DNA of 64,000 bases from Vicugna pacos (lineage: Eukaryota > Chordata > Mammalia > Artiodactyla > Camelidae). The stretch is taken from contig NC_133007.1 in the NCBI RefSeq assembly GCF_048564905.1, positions 6,758,001 to 6,822,000 on the forward strand, read 5' to 3'. Both the position numbers and the translations under genes were made by a program. Below, piece after piece: positions 23,301 to 32,999 of this stretch; position 1 is the stretch's first letter; the number at the start of each line of letters is the position of its first letter. The notes under the pieces are model-generated. The model saw only the letters and a list, made by a program, of their open reading frames with translations. It had not been told where the DNA came from and ran no database searches.

Positions 23301-26300
23301 TGGGTCCCGATTTAGCTCCAAGGCAAATGCATCACAAGACTTTGTGCTGACCAGCTACGTGCTGCGTCTGCTTGTCTTTCTAGCATGTTGGATGATTTCT
23401 CCCACGAGCTGGAGAGCACTCAGTCTCGACTGGACAACGTGATGAAGAAACTCGCAAAAGTATCTCACATGACCAGTGGTATGTATGTGCTTCCAGGCTC
23501 CAGGGTTCTTGCTTAATTCCAGAAGCACAGTCTGAGGGCTCTCTCATGGGTGTGCCCATTCAGACCCCTTTCCTCTGGCACATTTCTGTCTTGCCTTGGG
23601 GTCAGAGACGGAAGCCTAGCACGCACAGGCTTGTCTTCTGCTTCTGGCCTTTACCTGGAAAGAGTCTGTGGTTCCCACCGGGCAAGGCTGGCGGGGTTGG
23701 GTGGCCTTTCTTCCGGGGGAGTAACTCTCTTTGCACTTAAAAAATCCTCTTTTCTTTTCTTCCTGTTTCCTTGCCAAAATGGGGGATTTATTTAAAACAG
23801 TAATTAAGAAGCCAGTTATTGTTTCTCGTGGACTGACTTTTCATTGAAAGAAAAATCCCTACCATTTCAGAATAAGATGGCCTTGCAGATCTCATTGTAC
23901 CTGTTTGTTTTTTTTATCCATAGTGAACTGCTGCTGCAAATTTCTACCAGGCTGGGGATGAAGAAGTAATATTTTTCAAGTTGGTTACTGTGTAGGCAGA
24001 TGTGTTCCAATGACTCTGGTTTTTGTTGTTGTTAATACAACATGTCTTCCCTGTTACATGGAAACTAATACATTTTAAGTCAAAGAAAATCCAGTATCTC
24101 TTTTTTCTCTTTATTTGGTACAGGGAGGAACTGAGACCGTCTTTGAGGTAACTTTAGTGTTCTTGAGCCATGGCACCCCTCCCCCAGCAGAACATCCTGT
24201 TTTAATTTTTTAATTTCTTTTCATAAGTTGCAAGAGTATCCCCTGTTTCTTGACACTTTGTTCTCCTGTTGGTTTCCTCCTGCCAGGTACGTGTTACAGC
24301 GTCTAATAGTTTAGCCTTTTGAGGCAAGATTTAAATACACATGTATATGTGATTTCCAGCAATTTAACTCATAGTCAAGTTACATAACACTTCTGTGGGG
24401 CTTATATTTTTCCTTATATATTTAGATAAGGTTGATGCCTACCTCTCAAGATCATTGTGAGGATTAAATGAAGTAATAATAATTAACGTACAAGTGTTTA
24501 ACAGTGTCTCCCATGTATTAGTGCACAGTAAATGTTTGTTGGGGCGGGGGGACGTAAGGCAGAAGATGGCCCTCGACCTGTTACATCCAAAACAAAGGGA
24601 AGCTCCTAGCCAGGTGAGTTTCCTTCTTTGTCTCCAGGGGCAAGTATCTCCATGCTTCTAGCGGGCTTCTCACTGCCAGCGGCAGGCGCAGCTTAGTCCA
24701 TCTTCCACGCACCTGGAGAATGGTTTGCACAGTCCTCTTCCTGCTTCCCTCTGTTCTCTTCCGCCCCGCCCCTCTTCGCAAAAAAACACAAAGCTTTAAT
24801 GAAGTATTATATAACCAGTTTAAACACCAGACCTCTCACTAGTGTGTATATGAGTTGCAAAGTCAAGTAGCTACTTCAGCACCAGTTTGTTTAGGGAAGA
24901 GCGACTGAACAAAGATGCCCTGTGTCCTTGCTCCCAGCATTCCAGGGGTGAATAATTTAGAAAAGCCACTCGCATTGTGATAAGCGGCTCAGTGTGTATA
25001 AATAGCACTGAGGCCGCCTTATGCTTTCTTCTCCTTTCTCCTGAAAGAAAAGTTTGGGGAGCAAAGTAAGAATTTTAGTTATATTTGTCTAAGAATGAGA
25101 GCCAGGAAAGAGAGCATTTAGCCTGAAAGGGCCCTTCGGTTGGGACAGCTTGCCTGTGGTGTTCATTTTAAATCTCTGCTCCCAGAAGAGAGATGGCTTG
25201 GGGCCTCCTGCTTGGCTGTGTTGGCTTCTGTTTGACGACGAGGCAATTTGTATTTGTCCCTGTTCTCCTCCGTAACTTTTGGGACGGTTCACTGCTTTTC
25301 AGTCAAACGTGTACATAAAGACTGACGTATATGATTAGGCAGTAACTGAGCGCACGCGCTGCACGTGTCTGGAGCGGCGGGACCCTGTCCCCCCCGGGGC
25401 TGGTGCTTCCTGGGCAGAAATCGGCCAAGACACCAGCCTTACTTTTTTGAATGATCCAAGAGAGACACTCATCTCGTCATTCTCCCACCCAAAGAAAGTG
25501 TATTCTTTTGAGTAGATACCAAGGTGTTCTCCCCTCAGTTTCTAAAATTCTGTGGTTCCTCTTTTCTCTCTAGGGGAGGAGAGTCTATTGGGGGGGGGCC
25601 TCCCTATGGAGCCCCCTTTGTTCCCCCTGACTTTTTGAGGCAGGTCCTGAGCTTGCAAAAAGCTGTTTAGAACTTTTCACTTGAGGTCACAAAAGCCCCT
25701 CGTGTTAACACCCGCCCCGTGTGGGGAAACGTCTGCTAGGGTAATAGTTCCCCGGGGGTTGCCCGGTACATGCCTCATAGAGGCAGCTTCCCACTTCAAA
25801 GTAAAGTGGATTTAAAAGCGCATTCCTGGGTTGTGCTAGCTTGTGTGATGGCTGTTCTCCTGGACGAAAACCTCTATTTAGTGCAGTTGCAGACGAGAAG
25901 GTGATGGAGGTGGGAGGAAGGTTGGGCAGGGCTGATGGAAAGCTGGTTCAGTATGGGAAATCCGGGCCTGACTGGAAGGTGCCTCCGGCAGGGCACTTAG
26001 GAAGCATTTACCTTGACTGTACCATCCTAGAAGAATAGCGACTAATCATTTCAATGAGGGGTTTTAGATTATTGTAAACACTTTTAAATAGATGAAGGAA
26101 TGCTAGATGTTTGAGTTTCCTGAGCCATTGAAGTGATACTTAAACTGATTAATAATGTTACCCGGAATCGGCCCACTCGGCCTTCCCACGCCCTTTGGCC
26201 TCGTCCTGCTTCAGAAAAGGAGCAGGTGGACTTGAGGTCTCTCCCCGAATCCCAGTCACTATGTGAGCGCCTAGCCTGTCTGGCGGAGAGCAGGGTGAGC

Positions 26301-27590
26301 CACGAAGAAGGCTTTACTCACTCTTGTTTAATTGCAGTTCTCTCGGCCAGTTCTAAGGCTTGGCTCTCCATCACGTGGAAACCATTCAAGCGCATGTTTT
26401 GTGGACTTAGCATTGCTTCGTGTAAAGTCTTGCAGGCTATTTTCCTAGATTCTGATCTTTTTTATGTGACTCTGTGGTGTGCTAAAATCTGCTTTTAAGT
26501 AAACTTCTGATGAACTGGTATATGTGCCTTTGTATTTCTGGCTCCATGGAGCTCGCACTTCTGTCAGTTGAGCTGCGCTGTCACAGGCCTTCTGTCAGCC
26601 TGACCGTCTTCAGGAAACGGCAGGGCTCCTCTGCGTGGAGGCTGCTTGTTCCTGCGTCTGCCCGGTGACGGACGCGTCCTGACCGGGACAGCGCTCTGTG
26701 CCCCGGCTGTGGGCCCGCGTGTGAGAGGGGTGTCCGCGTTGTGTAGCTCTCACAGCCGCCCTGAGAGCTGGGGGTTGCGGCAGCTCTGTGGGCAGGAGCC
26801 TGTGCGGGCCCTTCTCCTGTCCCTCAGGGCCTCCTCATCTCGGCCGTTTAGATGGACTCTGGCCACTTTTTCCTGCGCCTGTTCTCAATTGTGAGGAGGG
26901 CAGGAAGTTTCAGAAAAGGCATTCATTCCCCTGTCATTTGCAGATAAGCTGTCCGTTACTTTAACGCGGTTGCTGGTTAAGTGACCTTTCTCGCCCAAGG
27001 GTGATGTGAAGTTCATCGTGCCTGGTCACCGCGGCTGGCGTTTTCAGCTGTTTCCTAACATGACCAGCAGTAGCTTTCATCTCCTTTCCATCCTCCCATT
27101 GCTCTCATTGAGAAAAGAACATGATTATTGTTGAATTAAGTGATTTGACTTTGGTGGGAGATGAAAGCAGACGAGCTTTGATCTGTGATACCACCAACAC
27201 CTTTCCTAGGGATGCGGCACCTGCCAGCGGAAAGCTGCGATCCACAGATCTTCCTTAATTAGAGACTCAAGACACAAAGCAAGCACTTATGACAAGCCCG
27301 GCTTTCAGGGGACGGGCAGGGTTGTGAACGCGCGTGCCTGCAGGCCAGGCGCAGAGCAGCAGTAAAGTTACCCGGCGCCCAGGCAGGTTCACAGCCTCTC
27401 TGCCTGGCATTGCCCATCCTGTCCCATCTGCGTCCAGGTGTTGCCTCAAGTCCAGGTGTGTTCCGGGGGATCTAGAATCTTGGGAGAGCTCACCCTCGTG
27501 TCCTGCCTTCCAGATCGGCGCCAGTGGTGTGCCATCGCTGTCCTCTTCGTGGTCCTGCTGGTTGTGCTGATCCTCTTCTTGGTGCTGTGA
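5214..27590 (+). CDS. STX6: Syntaxin-6 (STX6), exons 2-8, 5'-partial
   Basis: STX6 is a tail-anchored Qc-SNARE that drives fusion in trans-Golgi network and endosome traffic. Exons 5214-5383, 7101-7195, 15179-15241, 18092-18217, 19424-19530, 23384-23478 and 27514-27590 join in frame and encode residues 12-255. The first 12 residues (exon 1) lie left of the window, and the total of 255 aa equals the human protein. In order: the N-terminal syntaxin-6 helical domain (about residues 5-100, exons 2-3), a linker (exons 4-5), the SNARE coiled coil (about 163-225, exons 6-7) with Q197 fitting the ionic zero layer, and a C-terminal membrane anchor (235-255) of almost only aliphatic residues. Compared with the human sequence as I recall it, only a few substitutions are visible (for example LQLANS for LQRANS, MLDDF for MLEDF). 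No breaks are seen, so this should be a working gene. It runs tail to tail with KIAA1614. Confidence 0.97.
5584..5800 (+). repeat. MIR SINE fragment
   Basis: It contains the MIR core pattern: a record of 'gtcagactgggtgttcaagtcc', 'ccagttactgagtgactttg' and 'cctcttcagtagaaaatcag' in the usual order and orientation. It sits inside the U12 intron. Confidence 0.75.
6455..6835 (-). repeat. L2 LINE fragment, antisense
   Basis: The order of motifs (a 'gagtgctttgtgctgg' start, a 'cagacatcaaataatagcac' segment, then 'gaagcttcactgaagaag') matches the reverse complement of the L2 3' region. It is degraded. Other L2 pieces in the window share this layout. Confidence 0.6.
6552..6578 (+). other. G-quadruplex-type G-run motif
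   Basis: Four G runs of 5, 5, 5 and 3 bases are separated by loops of 6, 2 and 1 bases on the transcribed-sense strand, so the nascent STX6 intron 2 RNA carries it. This fits the standard G3+N1-7 rule. No function is shown. Confidence 0.6.
7101..7195 (+). CDS. STX6: STX6 exon 3
   Basis: It encodes Ser69 (last two bases) to Arg100, including [20 protein letters not shown], the end of the N-terminal domain. The acceptor is the AC of the U12 intron at 7099-7100, and the donor is GTAAGG at 7196. The 95-base length fits 2 bases plus 31 codons. Confidence 0.96.
10498..10660 (-). mobile_element. L1 3' end, cetartiodactyl type
   Basis: The reverse-oriented L1 3' UTR has the same signature as the copy near 3518: ATATAGTCAGTTTACAG, CAGTGTACAGCACAATG and TAGTTCCCTGTGCTATA. 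It is a short 5'-truncated insertion. Confidence 0.85.
10888..11385 (+). mobile_element. Non-autonomous hAT-type DNA transposon
   Basis: The ends are near-inverted repeats: ACTGTCCAATAGAAATAC at the left and TACTATATTGGACAG at the right. The interior (aaaaagtaaaaaaaacaggtg, atatccagaagattatcattt, cattttcaagtggtca-like text) matches a common mammalian hAT-derived repeat whose exact family name I will not assert. A reverse-oriented relative lies at about 21965-22250. Confidence 0.7.
11400..11580 (-). repeat. MIR SINE fragment
   Basis: Reverse-oriented MIR core: 'ccctataaaatatt', 'cacttagaaaaattgagtaa', 'tgcatagctagtaaaaag', 'gaacccaggtctttga'. Confidence 0.65.
12118..12720 (-). mobile_element. 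L1 3' end with ORF2 C-terminus
   Basis: On the minus strand, 12328-12675 reads as the end of L1 ORF2 ([20 protein letters not shown], then [20 protein letters not shown]), followed by the L1 3' UTR down to a T-rich end near 12118. It is 5'-truncated and antisense to STX6. The older-looking L1-like flank at about 12721-12890 may be a separate insertion. Confidence 0.88.
13005..13160 (+). mobile_element. MER5A-type hAT element
   Basis: The text 'cagagtttctcaagcttgag', 'actcacctgggagacttgtt', 'gtgggtctgggtggggtcc' and 'gacctgcatttttgataac' follows the MER5A consensus order. It is nearly full length (about 155 bases). Confidence 0.75.
13560..14215 (+). repeat. L2 LINE 3' region with an inserted hAT-like piece
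   Basis: Sense-oriented L2 3' sequence: 'cttttgtgcttgctattccc', 'tctgcctggagttcttgccc', and at the end 'tattgctgaatgaagg'-like text. About 13640-13770 is interrupted by a segment ending 'acagacaaagtttgccaacc', typical of an old hAT element. Open frames at 13718-14179 lie in this repeat and are not genes. Confidence 0.65.
14750..14960 (+). repeat. MIR SINE fragment
   Basis: MIR core order is visible: 'gctgtgtgaccttgagaaag', 'tctcctcaactgtaaaatga', 'ggtacccaggaaatgctcc'. Confidence 0.75.
15179..15241 (+). CDS. STX6: STX6 exon 4
   Basis: A 63-base, 21-codon exon, [20 protein letters not shown] plus Q, covers residues 101-121. The acceptor is CATTAG at 15173-15178 and the donor GTAAGT at 15242. 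It is the start of the flexible linker between the N-terminal domain and the SNARE motif. Both ends fall between codons, so skipping it would keep the frame. Confidence 0.96.
15242..18091 (+). other. STX6: STX6 intron 4
   Basis: GT-AG intron. It contains a small direct repeat (about 15391-15412), MIR/L2-like text at about 15470-15600, and an interrupted T-run at 15629-15662. From 15700 to 18090 I see only unclassified sequence. Open frames at 16810-17109 and 17855-18352 show no coding pattern and the latter overlaps exon 5 antisense. Confidence 0.65.
18092..18217 (+). CDS. STX6: STX6 exon 5
   Basis: A 126-base exon encodes residues 122-163, beginning [20 protein letters not shown] and ending EEQQAQQQ. 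The acceptor is CTCTTGCAG and the donor GTACCG, the weakest donor of the gene by eye. The exon length is a multiple of three with both boundaries between codons, so exon skipping would be in frame. Confidence 0.96.
18218..19423 (+). other. STX6: STX6 intron 5
   Basis: GT-AG intron of 1.2 kb. It has a T-rich run near 18847-18858 and otherwise no recognised repeat. Open frames on both strands at 18900-19580 overlap exon 6 and are shadows. Confidence 0.65.
19424..19530 (+). CDS. STX6: STX6 exon 6 (N-terminal half of SNARE motif)
   Basis: It encodes residues 164-198 plus two bases of Val199: [20 protein letters not shown], then [15 protein letters not shown]. It carries the first half of the Qc-SNARE coiled coil, with Q197 in the zero-layer position. 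The acceptor is GGCACCAG and the donor GTGAGT at 19531. Confidence 0.96.
20049..20108 (+). repeat. Tandem repeat, 3 x 20 bp
   Basis: Three perfect head-to-tail copies of TTTATTTGTTCTTCGTTAAG lie at 20049-20068, 20069-20088 and 20089-20108. There are no spacers, so this is a minisatellite-like expansion and not a CRISPR array. Confidence 0.97.
20300..20950 (-). repeat. L2 LINE fragment, antisense
   Basis: The order 'gagagtttaccgttcagtgg', 'caggctgttcagggaaggcc', 'gaagcagggagaccaggtag' follows the reverse complement of L2 3' sequence. A 200-codon open frame at 20158-20760 falls in this repeat. Confidence 0.6.
21211..21275 (+). repeat. GAAA/GACA microsatellite
   Basis: A purine-rich GAAA-type tract is followed by five to six GACA units (21246-21267). 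Confidence 0.9.
21611..21775 (+). mobile_element. Camelid vic-1-type tRNA SINE with target-site duplication
   Basis: The tRNA-like head has an A-box (ATAGCTCAGTGGTAGAG) and a B-box (GGGTTCAATCCCC) of a tRNA-derived promoter, followed by AATAAATGAATAAATAAACC and an A-rich tail. Perfect 15-base direct repeats CAAAAACTGGAGAGA flank it at 21596-21610 and 21776-21790. The intact duplications point to a fairly recent insertion. This family is known from camelids and is the main evidence for the organism. Confidence 0.92.
21965..22250 (-). mobile_element. Non-autonomous hAT-type DNA transposon
   Basis: It begins 'gtgctgtccaaaaagccac' with 'cacacgtggccattgaatac' and 'agattctgaagattcagac', the reverse orientation of the family seen at 10888-11385, and ends near 'ttcttttgggcagccctg'. 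Confidence 0.65.
22411..22480 (+). repeat. Perfect tandem duplication, 2 x 35 bp
   Basis: The unit beginning GCTACCAGGATCTGAAATGA occurs at 22411-22445 and again unchanged at 22446-22480. The absence of any difference suggests a recent slippage event or an assembly artefact. Confidence 0.97.
22710..22890 (-). repeat. MIR SINE fragment
   Basis: Reverse MIR core: 'aagcgctttatgtattacg', 'acaagaaccctggcgggg', 'ccgttttacagatgaggaaa', 'gtagcaagtggcaaggcc'-like text. Confidence 0.75.
23384..23478 (+). CDS. STX6: STX6 exon 7 (C-terminal half of SNARE motif)
   Basis: It completes Val199 and encodes [31 protein letters not shown] to residue 230, plus one base of Asp231. The heptad pattern continues the SNARE coiled coil. 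The acceptor is TTTCTAG and the donor GTATGT at 23479. Confidence 0.95.
23479..27513 (+). other. STX6: STX6 intron 7
   Basis: GT-AG intron of 4 kb with a MIR at about 24375-24545 and short G/T homopolymer runs. No exon is seen in it. An open frame at 26133-26498 has no coding support. Confidence 0.65.
24375..24545 (+). repeat. MIR SINE fragment
   Basis: MIR 3' half: 'tcattgtgaggattaaatga', 'aacagtgtctcccatgtatt', 'cacagtaaatgtttgttgg'. Confidence 0.7.
27514..27590 (+). CDS. STX6: STX6 exon 8, membrane anchor and stop
   Basis: It encodes Asp231-Leu255, that is RRQ followed by a 21-residue hydrophobic segment ([20 protein letters not shown] plus L), then TGA at 27588-27590. The protein ends right at the membrane anchor, as expected for a tail-anchored SNARE. 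The acceptor is TGCCTTCCAG at 27504-27513. Confidence 0.96.
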
Positions 27591-29070
27591 CGGCGGGGCC
27601 TGGGGCCGCCACCTCCTGCATGGGGACCTGGTGGAGAGGGAGCAGCAGCGCGCATGGTGTGGCCGGCTCCTCGTGTCCCGCTCCTGGAAACCAAGCCTTT
27701 GCTGACTTTTCTCTCTGTGACCCCACCATCGAGACAGCGCCTCCGTCCCCACGCCAAGAAGGCCGGTGGGGAGAGGAAGCCGATGACTGCACACTCCTGG
27801 TGCCTCTGCCTTGTTCCCCTGGAGGGCCTCCAAGGAATCCAGAAAAATTCAGACTTGGCTCGTGTTGGCTATTGCTCATTCCATCCGTCTTTGGCAGCTC
27901 TTTTCTCCCGCTCAGACCCTTCGCCCCGTCAGATGGCATGCGCTGTCCCGTCCAGAAGCGCTGGCTCCTGGGTATGTTTTGTGTCCCGCCCCAGGAGCGC
28001 CCTTCACTCCTGAGAGCTGGTGGTTAATGGGGACCCAGGGCTCAGAAGCACTTTGTGACAGAAGATGCCGTGATTGGCTTTTCAGGGATAAGTGCTGGTG
28101 TGAAAGTGCTTTTACAGGCCCATTTTTTGGTGGGAGGAATAACTAATGAAAAAGAATGACAAGCAAAAAAAAAAAAAAGAATGAAAAGCACTGGGCTTCG
28201 GGGGATGCTGGCAACTTGTGGCTTGAATGGGGAGGACAGGGCAGCGGGACACAGCTGTGGGAGGGTGGGCTGAGTGCCGGGGTCGGGGCCTTGGTGGATT
28301 CACGCCACTGTCCTATAGCCTCCTCTCTAGAGGTGCAACTTGCATTTTCAGGGTGACCTTTACGTGAGCAGCTCAGTGGCTCATGAGTGTCTGAGATCCC
28401 AAAGTAGCGTCACTGGCAGTAATTTTATTCCGGTAGCACCCTGCCTTGGGGGCTACAGGTGGTCAGTACATTTATTATATGTACTCAGAAACTGGAATGT
28501 CAAAAGAAGGCTAGTTCTGGTCCGGATTTTTCTTACCTTGTGAGTAACTACAAGGATGGGTAGGTGAACTGGGTTCTTTTTTCTCCCCTAAGATGATAAC
28601 CCGATTATGTCATCCATTTAGATAACTGAGCCAATCCAAATTTAAATGACAGATGCTGTATGAGACACTGTACACTGCAAGCTTCTGATGGCTTGTAAGA
28701 GGCCTCCCGTGTACACATGTATATAGGATATTTTTATAACCTCCCTGATGAAAACCTGATATTGAAGTAACAGCTGAAGCCAGAGCCAGTGCCTGGCGGG
28801 GAGGCTGCCTGTCTCTGCCTCACCTCCCTCTTTTGCACTTGGAAAGCACAGCAGTGTCTGGGTAGACTTCTAGCTCTGGCTTTTATCTCATCTTTTGGGG
28901 TCCATTCCTCAGCACGCTTTTTTTTCTTGTTTTGTTTATAGCTCTTGTTTTTCGGTTTGTGTTGGGCTCTTGCCCCCCCCCACCTCTTTTGTGTATGATT
29001 TGCAATGATATGCTTGCCCAGCTAACCTCTGAATTGCACTTTTTAATAAATATTTTTAACAATTTTTTTA
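27591..29070 (+). other. STX6: STX6 3' UTR, proximal part
   Basis: Non-coding sequence follows the stop. The first good poly(A) signal is AATAAA at 29045-29050, followed by a T-rich stretch, giving a 3' UTR of about 1.5 kb. From memory the human transcript has a longer 3' UTR (several kb), so a distal end is likely; a second AATAAA lies at 32597-32602. The UTR contains a short A-run (about 28165-28180) and a Pumilio-type UGUAUAUA at 28718-28725. The true end cannot be fixed from sequence alone. Confidence 0.6.
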
Positions 29071-32000
29071 AAGAAAGGTATTTTCTCACGTTTAGGATCA
29101 TGTTAAGGAAATCTGCCTGTTGATGAGAGCTAAAAGCAGATTCATAAAACTAAAAGGGTGATTGACATCCACGTTTACACTCAATTCTCTATTTGATATA
29201 GAAATGTTATTATTTTTCAAATTAGAAAAAAAGTGATTATTACAAAGGGCTTCAGATGTAGGGTACTAGATTATTTGTTTTACAAAGTTTTGAGACTTAT
29301 TAAAATAGCCTTTTATAAACTGAGGACAGGGCTGGTCCTTAGATTTGCATTAAAATATACACGTCTTTGTTAACCATACATGTGGCCCTTGTCACAGTAC
29401 TGTGACCCCCGCTCTCCACGTTACACAGAGCAGCCGACGTCTTGATGAAGTCCAGGCTCGCCCTGTTTAAACGCCGTTCTGTTCTCTGGGTGGTAGGTTT
29501 ACTGTGCCCCTCGAAACCGTCACGCGTGGCAGGGCCTGTTGGGAACATGCCTGGTCATTAGTAGGATTCTCCCCAGACTTTAGGGACCAAGTTTTGTGAT
29601 GCTAGGGTGATGTGATATGAGGGTTAATTACTAAGTGGGGATATTTGGAGTTGGCCTGCTCACTGATTCAAGGTGTTTGCTAAACGGTGGTTATTGTAGA
29701 CCAGACTGGACTGAAGCTAAGGAGCAAGCTAGTTAGAAGGAGAAAGTTTACTTAAAATCCAGGCACTGTTCCATTCTCCCTGTAGGCCCACTGCTTTTCT
29801 AGCCTCCAAAGAGTTATTTGATAAGCTGCCTCTTAAACTGTTACCAGAGCCACTCTGTCCCAGGTGTCACTTCCGGTCCAGGCTGGCTTGATCATGGGTC
29901 CGACTCCATTGTACCTGGACTGGGCAGTCGCTACAGACCAGTGTTCATTTGAAGGCTCCCCTCTCAGACTCCAGCCCGTGGCAGAGAGCATGCCAAGGGC
30001 TTAGGTTTATTTTTAAGGACAAATGTTTCCTCATCAGTGATCCTACTGCTACTGGTCCTTTGCACGCGGTCCCCTAACCCTGAGGGGTGGCACGGGGGGA
30101 GGCGGGGAGGCCAGCACAGCCCCGCTGGGCTCAGAAGCATGTCCCATAGCCACAGGTTTCCCTTCAGCCTCTGCACCTCGTGCCGCGCTCCTTGTCGCTA
30201 AAGGACTGGCAGGATGCGATGGGTAACAGAGCTTGATTTCTGTTTATTGGAAGAACAGTTTACTCATCAGCTGATTTTAGGGGGTGAACGGGGGAGTGAA
30301 CTGTTGAATTTGCCAGAGTGGGAATCCAGCTGGAAAAGCAAAATACCTTTAGTTTTTAGTCCTGATTTTTGATCTTGTCTTTGTGTGAGCAGTGAAAAAT
30401 CACAATGCTCTCCGTGTGCCACTGCCGTGTGGCAATTGGAAGTTGCAGCGTGTGTGTGACAGGAGGGTCTTCCCGCCAGAGCCGGGGAGAAACTTGGTAA
30501 CTTGCCCATTATTCTCTGCTTTTAGCCAGAGTTAAACAGACTGATGGGTCTGGTAGCCAACAACTTGGCAGCTTCCGTTCCTTCTCACCTCGTGAGATTA
30601 AGGGCTGCGAAGAGAAATGTAGTCTTAACAGAGACAGATTTCTGCTGGAGTTAAGTGTTTTACCTTCTGTAAGTGAAGGTGGTGGAGCCAAGATTTTTCT
30701 TTTGGTAATTTCCCTGACTGTCAAGTGAGACTGTTACCACCTTTCTAGAGAATTCGTAGCATTTGAAGATCTAAAACCAAGTGATAAATATGAGTTGCTT
30801 TTCCACCCTGTAATTTGGACCATTTGGCGTTACCTTATACTGCAGGACAAATTTGTAAACAAAACAGAATTCGGATTGTCTGAAAAGTGAAAGTTCCAAA
30901 ATACAGAACGCCCTACCGCCAGCCCTCCCTCTTTGTCTTCCTCTGGCTGGCATTTCTTTCCCTCCTGGGTTTTTTAAGAATAATTTTTTTAAAAAAGAAT
31001 ATTCTTTGTCCATGAAGTGCAGAGAGGTGAGGCCAGAGGGCCCGTGGTCACGTTGCGCTGTCCCGACCACGGAGGCAGCGCCCGGGGAAGGCGCTGGGAG
31101 GCCTCCTTTCTGTCCTGTCCAGATGCCCATCCCCAGCTCCCAGCCTTCACACGCTTCTGCTGGAAACGAGGAGCCCCAGTTCTTGCAGGGCCCCTGCCGG
31201 CCAGTCATGTGAAACGTGGGTGCTGCCCCTGATCAGTCGTGCTCACAAGGAACCTGCTGTATTGCTGTTGCAAGAGAGTCCTGAGTAGAGAGAACTGCCA
31301 TTCAGCCCAGAAGCGACTGGAACAGCCCTGCTGTGAGCCTGGGGGCGAGGCCTGGGACTGAAGCTCCAAGCTGACGGACTTCTGGGGTTCGCGTCCTTAA
31401 TGGTAGACTCAGAAGGACTTGGGGTCCCTCAGCTCAGCCCTCTTGTTTTAGGGATGAAACCCGGCTCCCCCAGCTGGCAGGGGAGTCCCTTGATGCACTG
31501 CATCCTGGACTCGGCCCTGGGAGCCCACATTCGGTGGGACCAGCTGACCTCAGTGACCTCCCATGAGGTAGCTGACGGGGTCTCGTGCTCCCCCCTTAGC
31601 CCCGACACCGAAGCTCTGAAAGTTACAGTGGCGCTCTGGTTGTGTTGCTGCCGTCTCTGTGCATCTGCGAGTTCCTGTCATATAATGAGATAGTCTCTAC
31701 TACTGTAGACACGTGGGGAGGTGAGGAAGAAAGAAAAAGAACTTGGTTTCCCTCTGACGTAAGCTAACGTGTTGGTGCTGTTTTCCTTCGGACACGACCT
31801 TTGTCCAGAAACCCCCTCCCTGGGGCCGTGCAGGTGGGACTGGCTTACACAGTGATTGTCCCAGTCCCCTGCCCTGTTGCTTGGTTTCACATGAACATTT
31901 AATGGACCTGGTTTGCCAGCTGCAGCTAGACCCTTGTGAAAAAGTGTATTTTACCCTTTTTGTTTTTTTTTAAGGTTATGAGTTACCAAACCTAGAAGCC

Positions 32001-32602
32001 ACTTGCTTATCTTGGGGTGGGGGGTGGGGGGGTTAGAAGCGAGACCACCCAGCTTTGTTATTCGCTGACCAGAGCTCTCTGGCCTGTTCCCTGGCGGCAG
32101 CCCAGAGCTCCGCTCCAGTCTGGCTTTCTGTCAGCCCCGGGGTGGGAGCACTTCCAGGGTGGTTCTTCCCTGCTCTGCAGAAAGTAGACTTCGGCTGTGA
32201 CCCTGCTGTTAGTCTGTTCTGGGAGAGGCAGCTGTCCTGATCCTCAGGACAAAAAAGGAAAATAGTGTGTCTCTGCCCTGCTGTCTATGGAGGCGAGGAG
32301 AGGCCAGGCAGGTGTCCCACGAAGAGGTTATTGGAACTGTTTGTGAGCACCATGCAACGTCGTCCTGACTGACCCAGGCTGGGAGAATGCCCAGGGTGGG
32401 GGGGCCTGAAAACCAGGAAAGGGCCAAAGAAAGCAAGCTGCAAACGATGATGAATTCAGTTTTTGCAAGTGGAAATATGCTTTCACCGGCTCATTTGTAA
32501 TCAGAAATTAGAGTAATTAAAAAAACACAATGTGTAGTATGTGGCAGTACTCAGCAGGACGAAGCCATTGTATTTTTCTTCCAAGGATAATTAAAAAATA
32601 AA
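29071..32602 (+). other. STX6 downstream region, possible distal 3' UTR
   Basis: No repeats are obvious and no gene is recognised. A distal AATAAA at 32597-32602 could end a longer STX6 transcript. A G-rich run at 32014-32032 (G4-T-G6-T-G7) lies inside. Short open frames here on both strands show no coding pattern. Confidence 0.4.
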
Positions 32603-32804
32603 ATGCTGGAAGGTTATTTAACTAGAAGGTACAAACTGAAGAGGTGAGATCAGAGATTAGAAATGCAAACGCCACAGTGAGTTCCAGATGGTGCTCTCCC
32701 CCCCCCTCCCACCCACGAGAACAGGCCAGAGCCCTAGGCCAGGAGTTTACAGCCCTCCCCAGAGGCAGAGAGATCTTGCTTCCTCTACGAAGGGGGCCTC
32801 CCTC

Positions 32805-32990
32805 CCAGCGTGGTGTGTGACCAGCAGTGGTAGCATCCCCTGGGAACTTGCTAGAAACACACATTCTCAGCCCACCCGCCCCCAGACCTGCTGAATCAGA
32901 CTAGGGTGAGGCCAGCGCGCTGTGTTTTACAAGCCCTCCAGGGGAGTCTGAGGGCCCCTCGCATTGGAAACCCACTGCCCCCGCATTGTG
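32805..32990 (-). mobile_element. MER5A-type hAT element
   Basis: Reverse MER5A order: 'gtagcatcccctgggaactt', 'acacattctcagcccaccc', 'cccagacctgctgaatcaga', 'cgcattggaaacccactg'. Confidence 0.75.
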
Positions 32991-32999
32991 GACTTAGGC

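Larger units (their letters stand above)
19531..23383 (+). other. STX6: STX6 intron 6
   Basis: GT-AG intron. Contents: three perfect 20-base tandem copies (20049-20108), antisense L2 (about 20300-20950), a GAAA/GACA microsatellite (21211-21275), a duplicated 16-base unit (21539-21570), a vic-1 SINE (21611-21775), a hAT piece (about 21965-22250), a perfect 35-base tandem duplication (22411-22480) and a MIR (about 22710-22890). Confidence 0.75.

Noticed and set aside
27490-27939. Open frames on both strands over STX6 exon 8 and the start of the 3' UTR
   Set aside because: They overlap the verified exon in other frames and run into GC-rich UTR.
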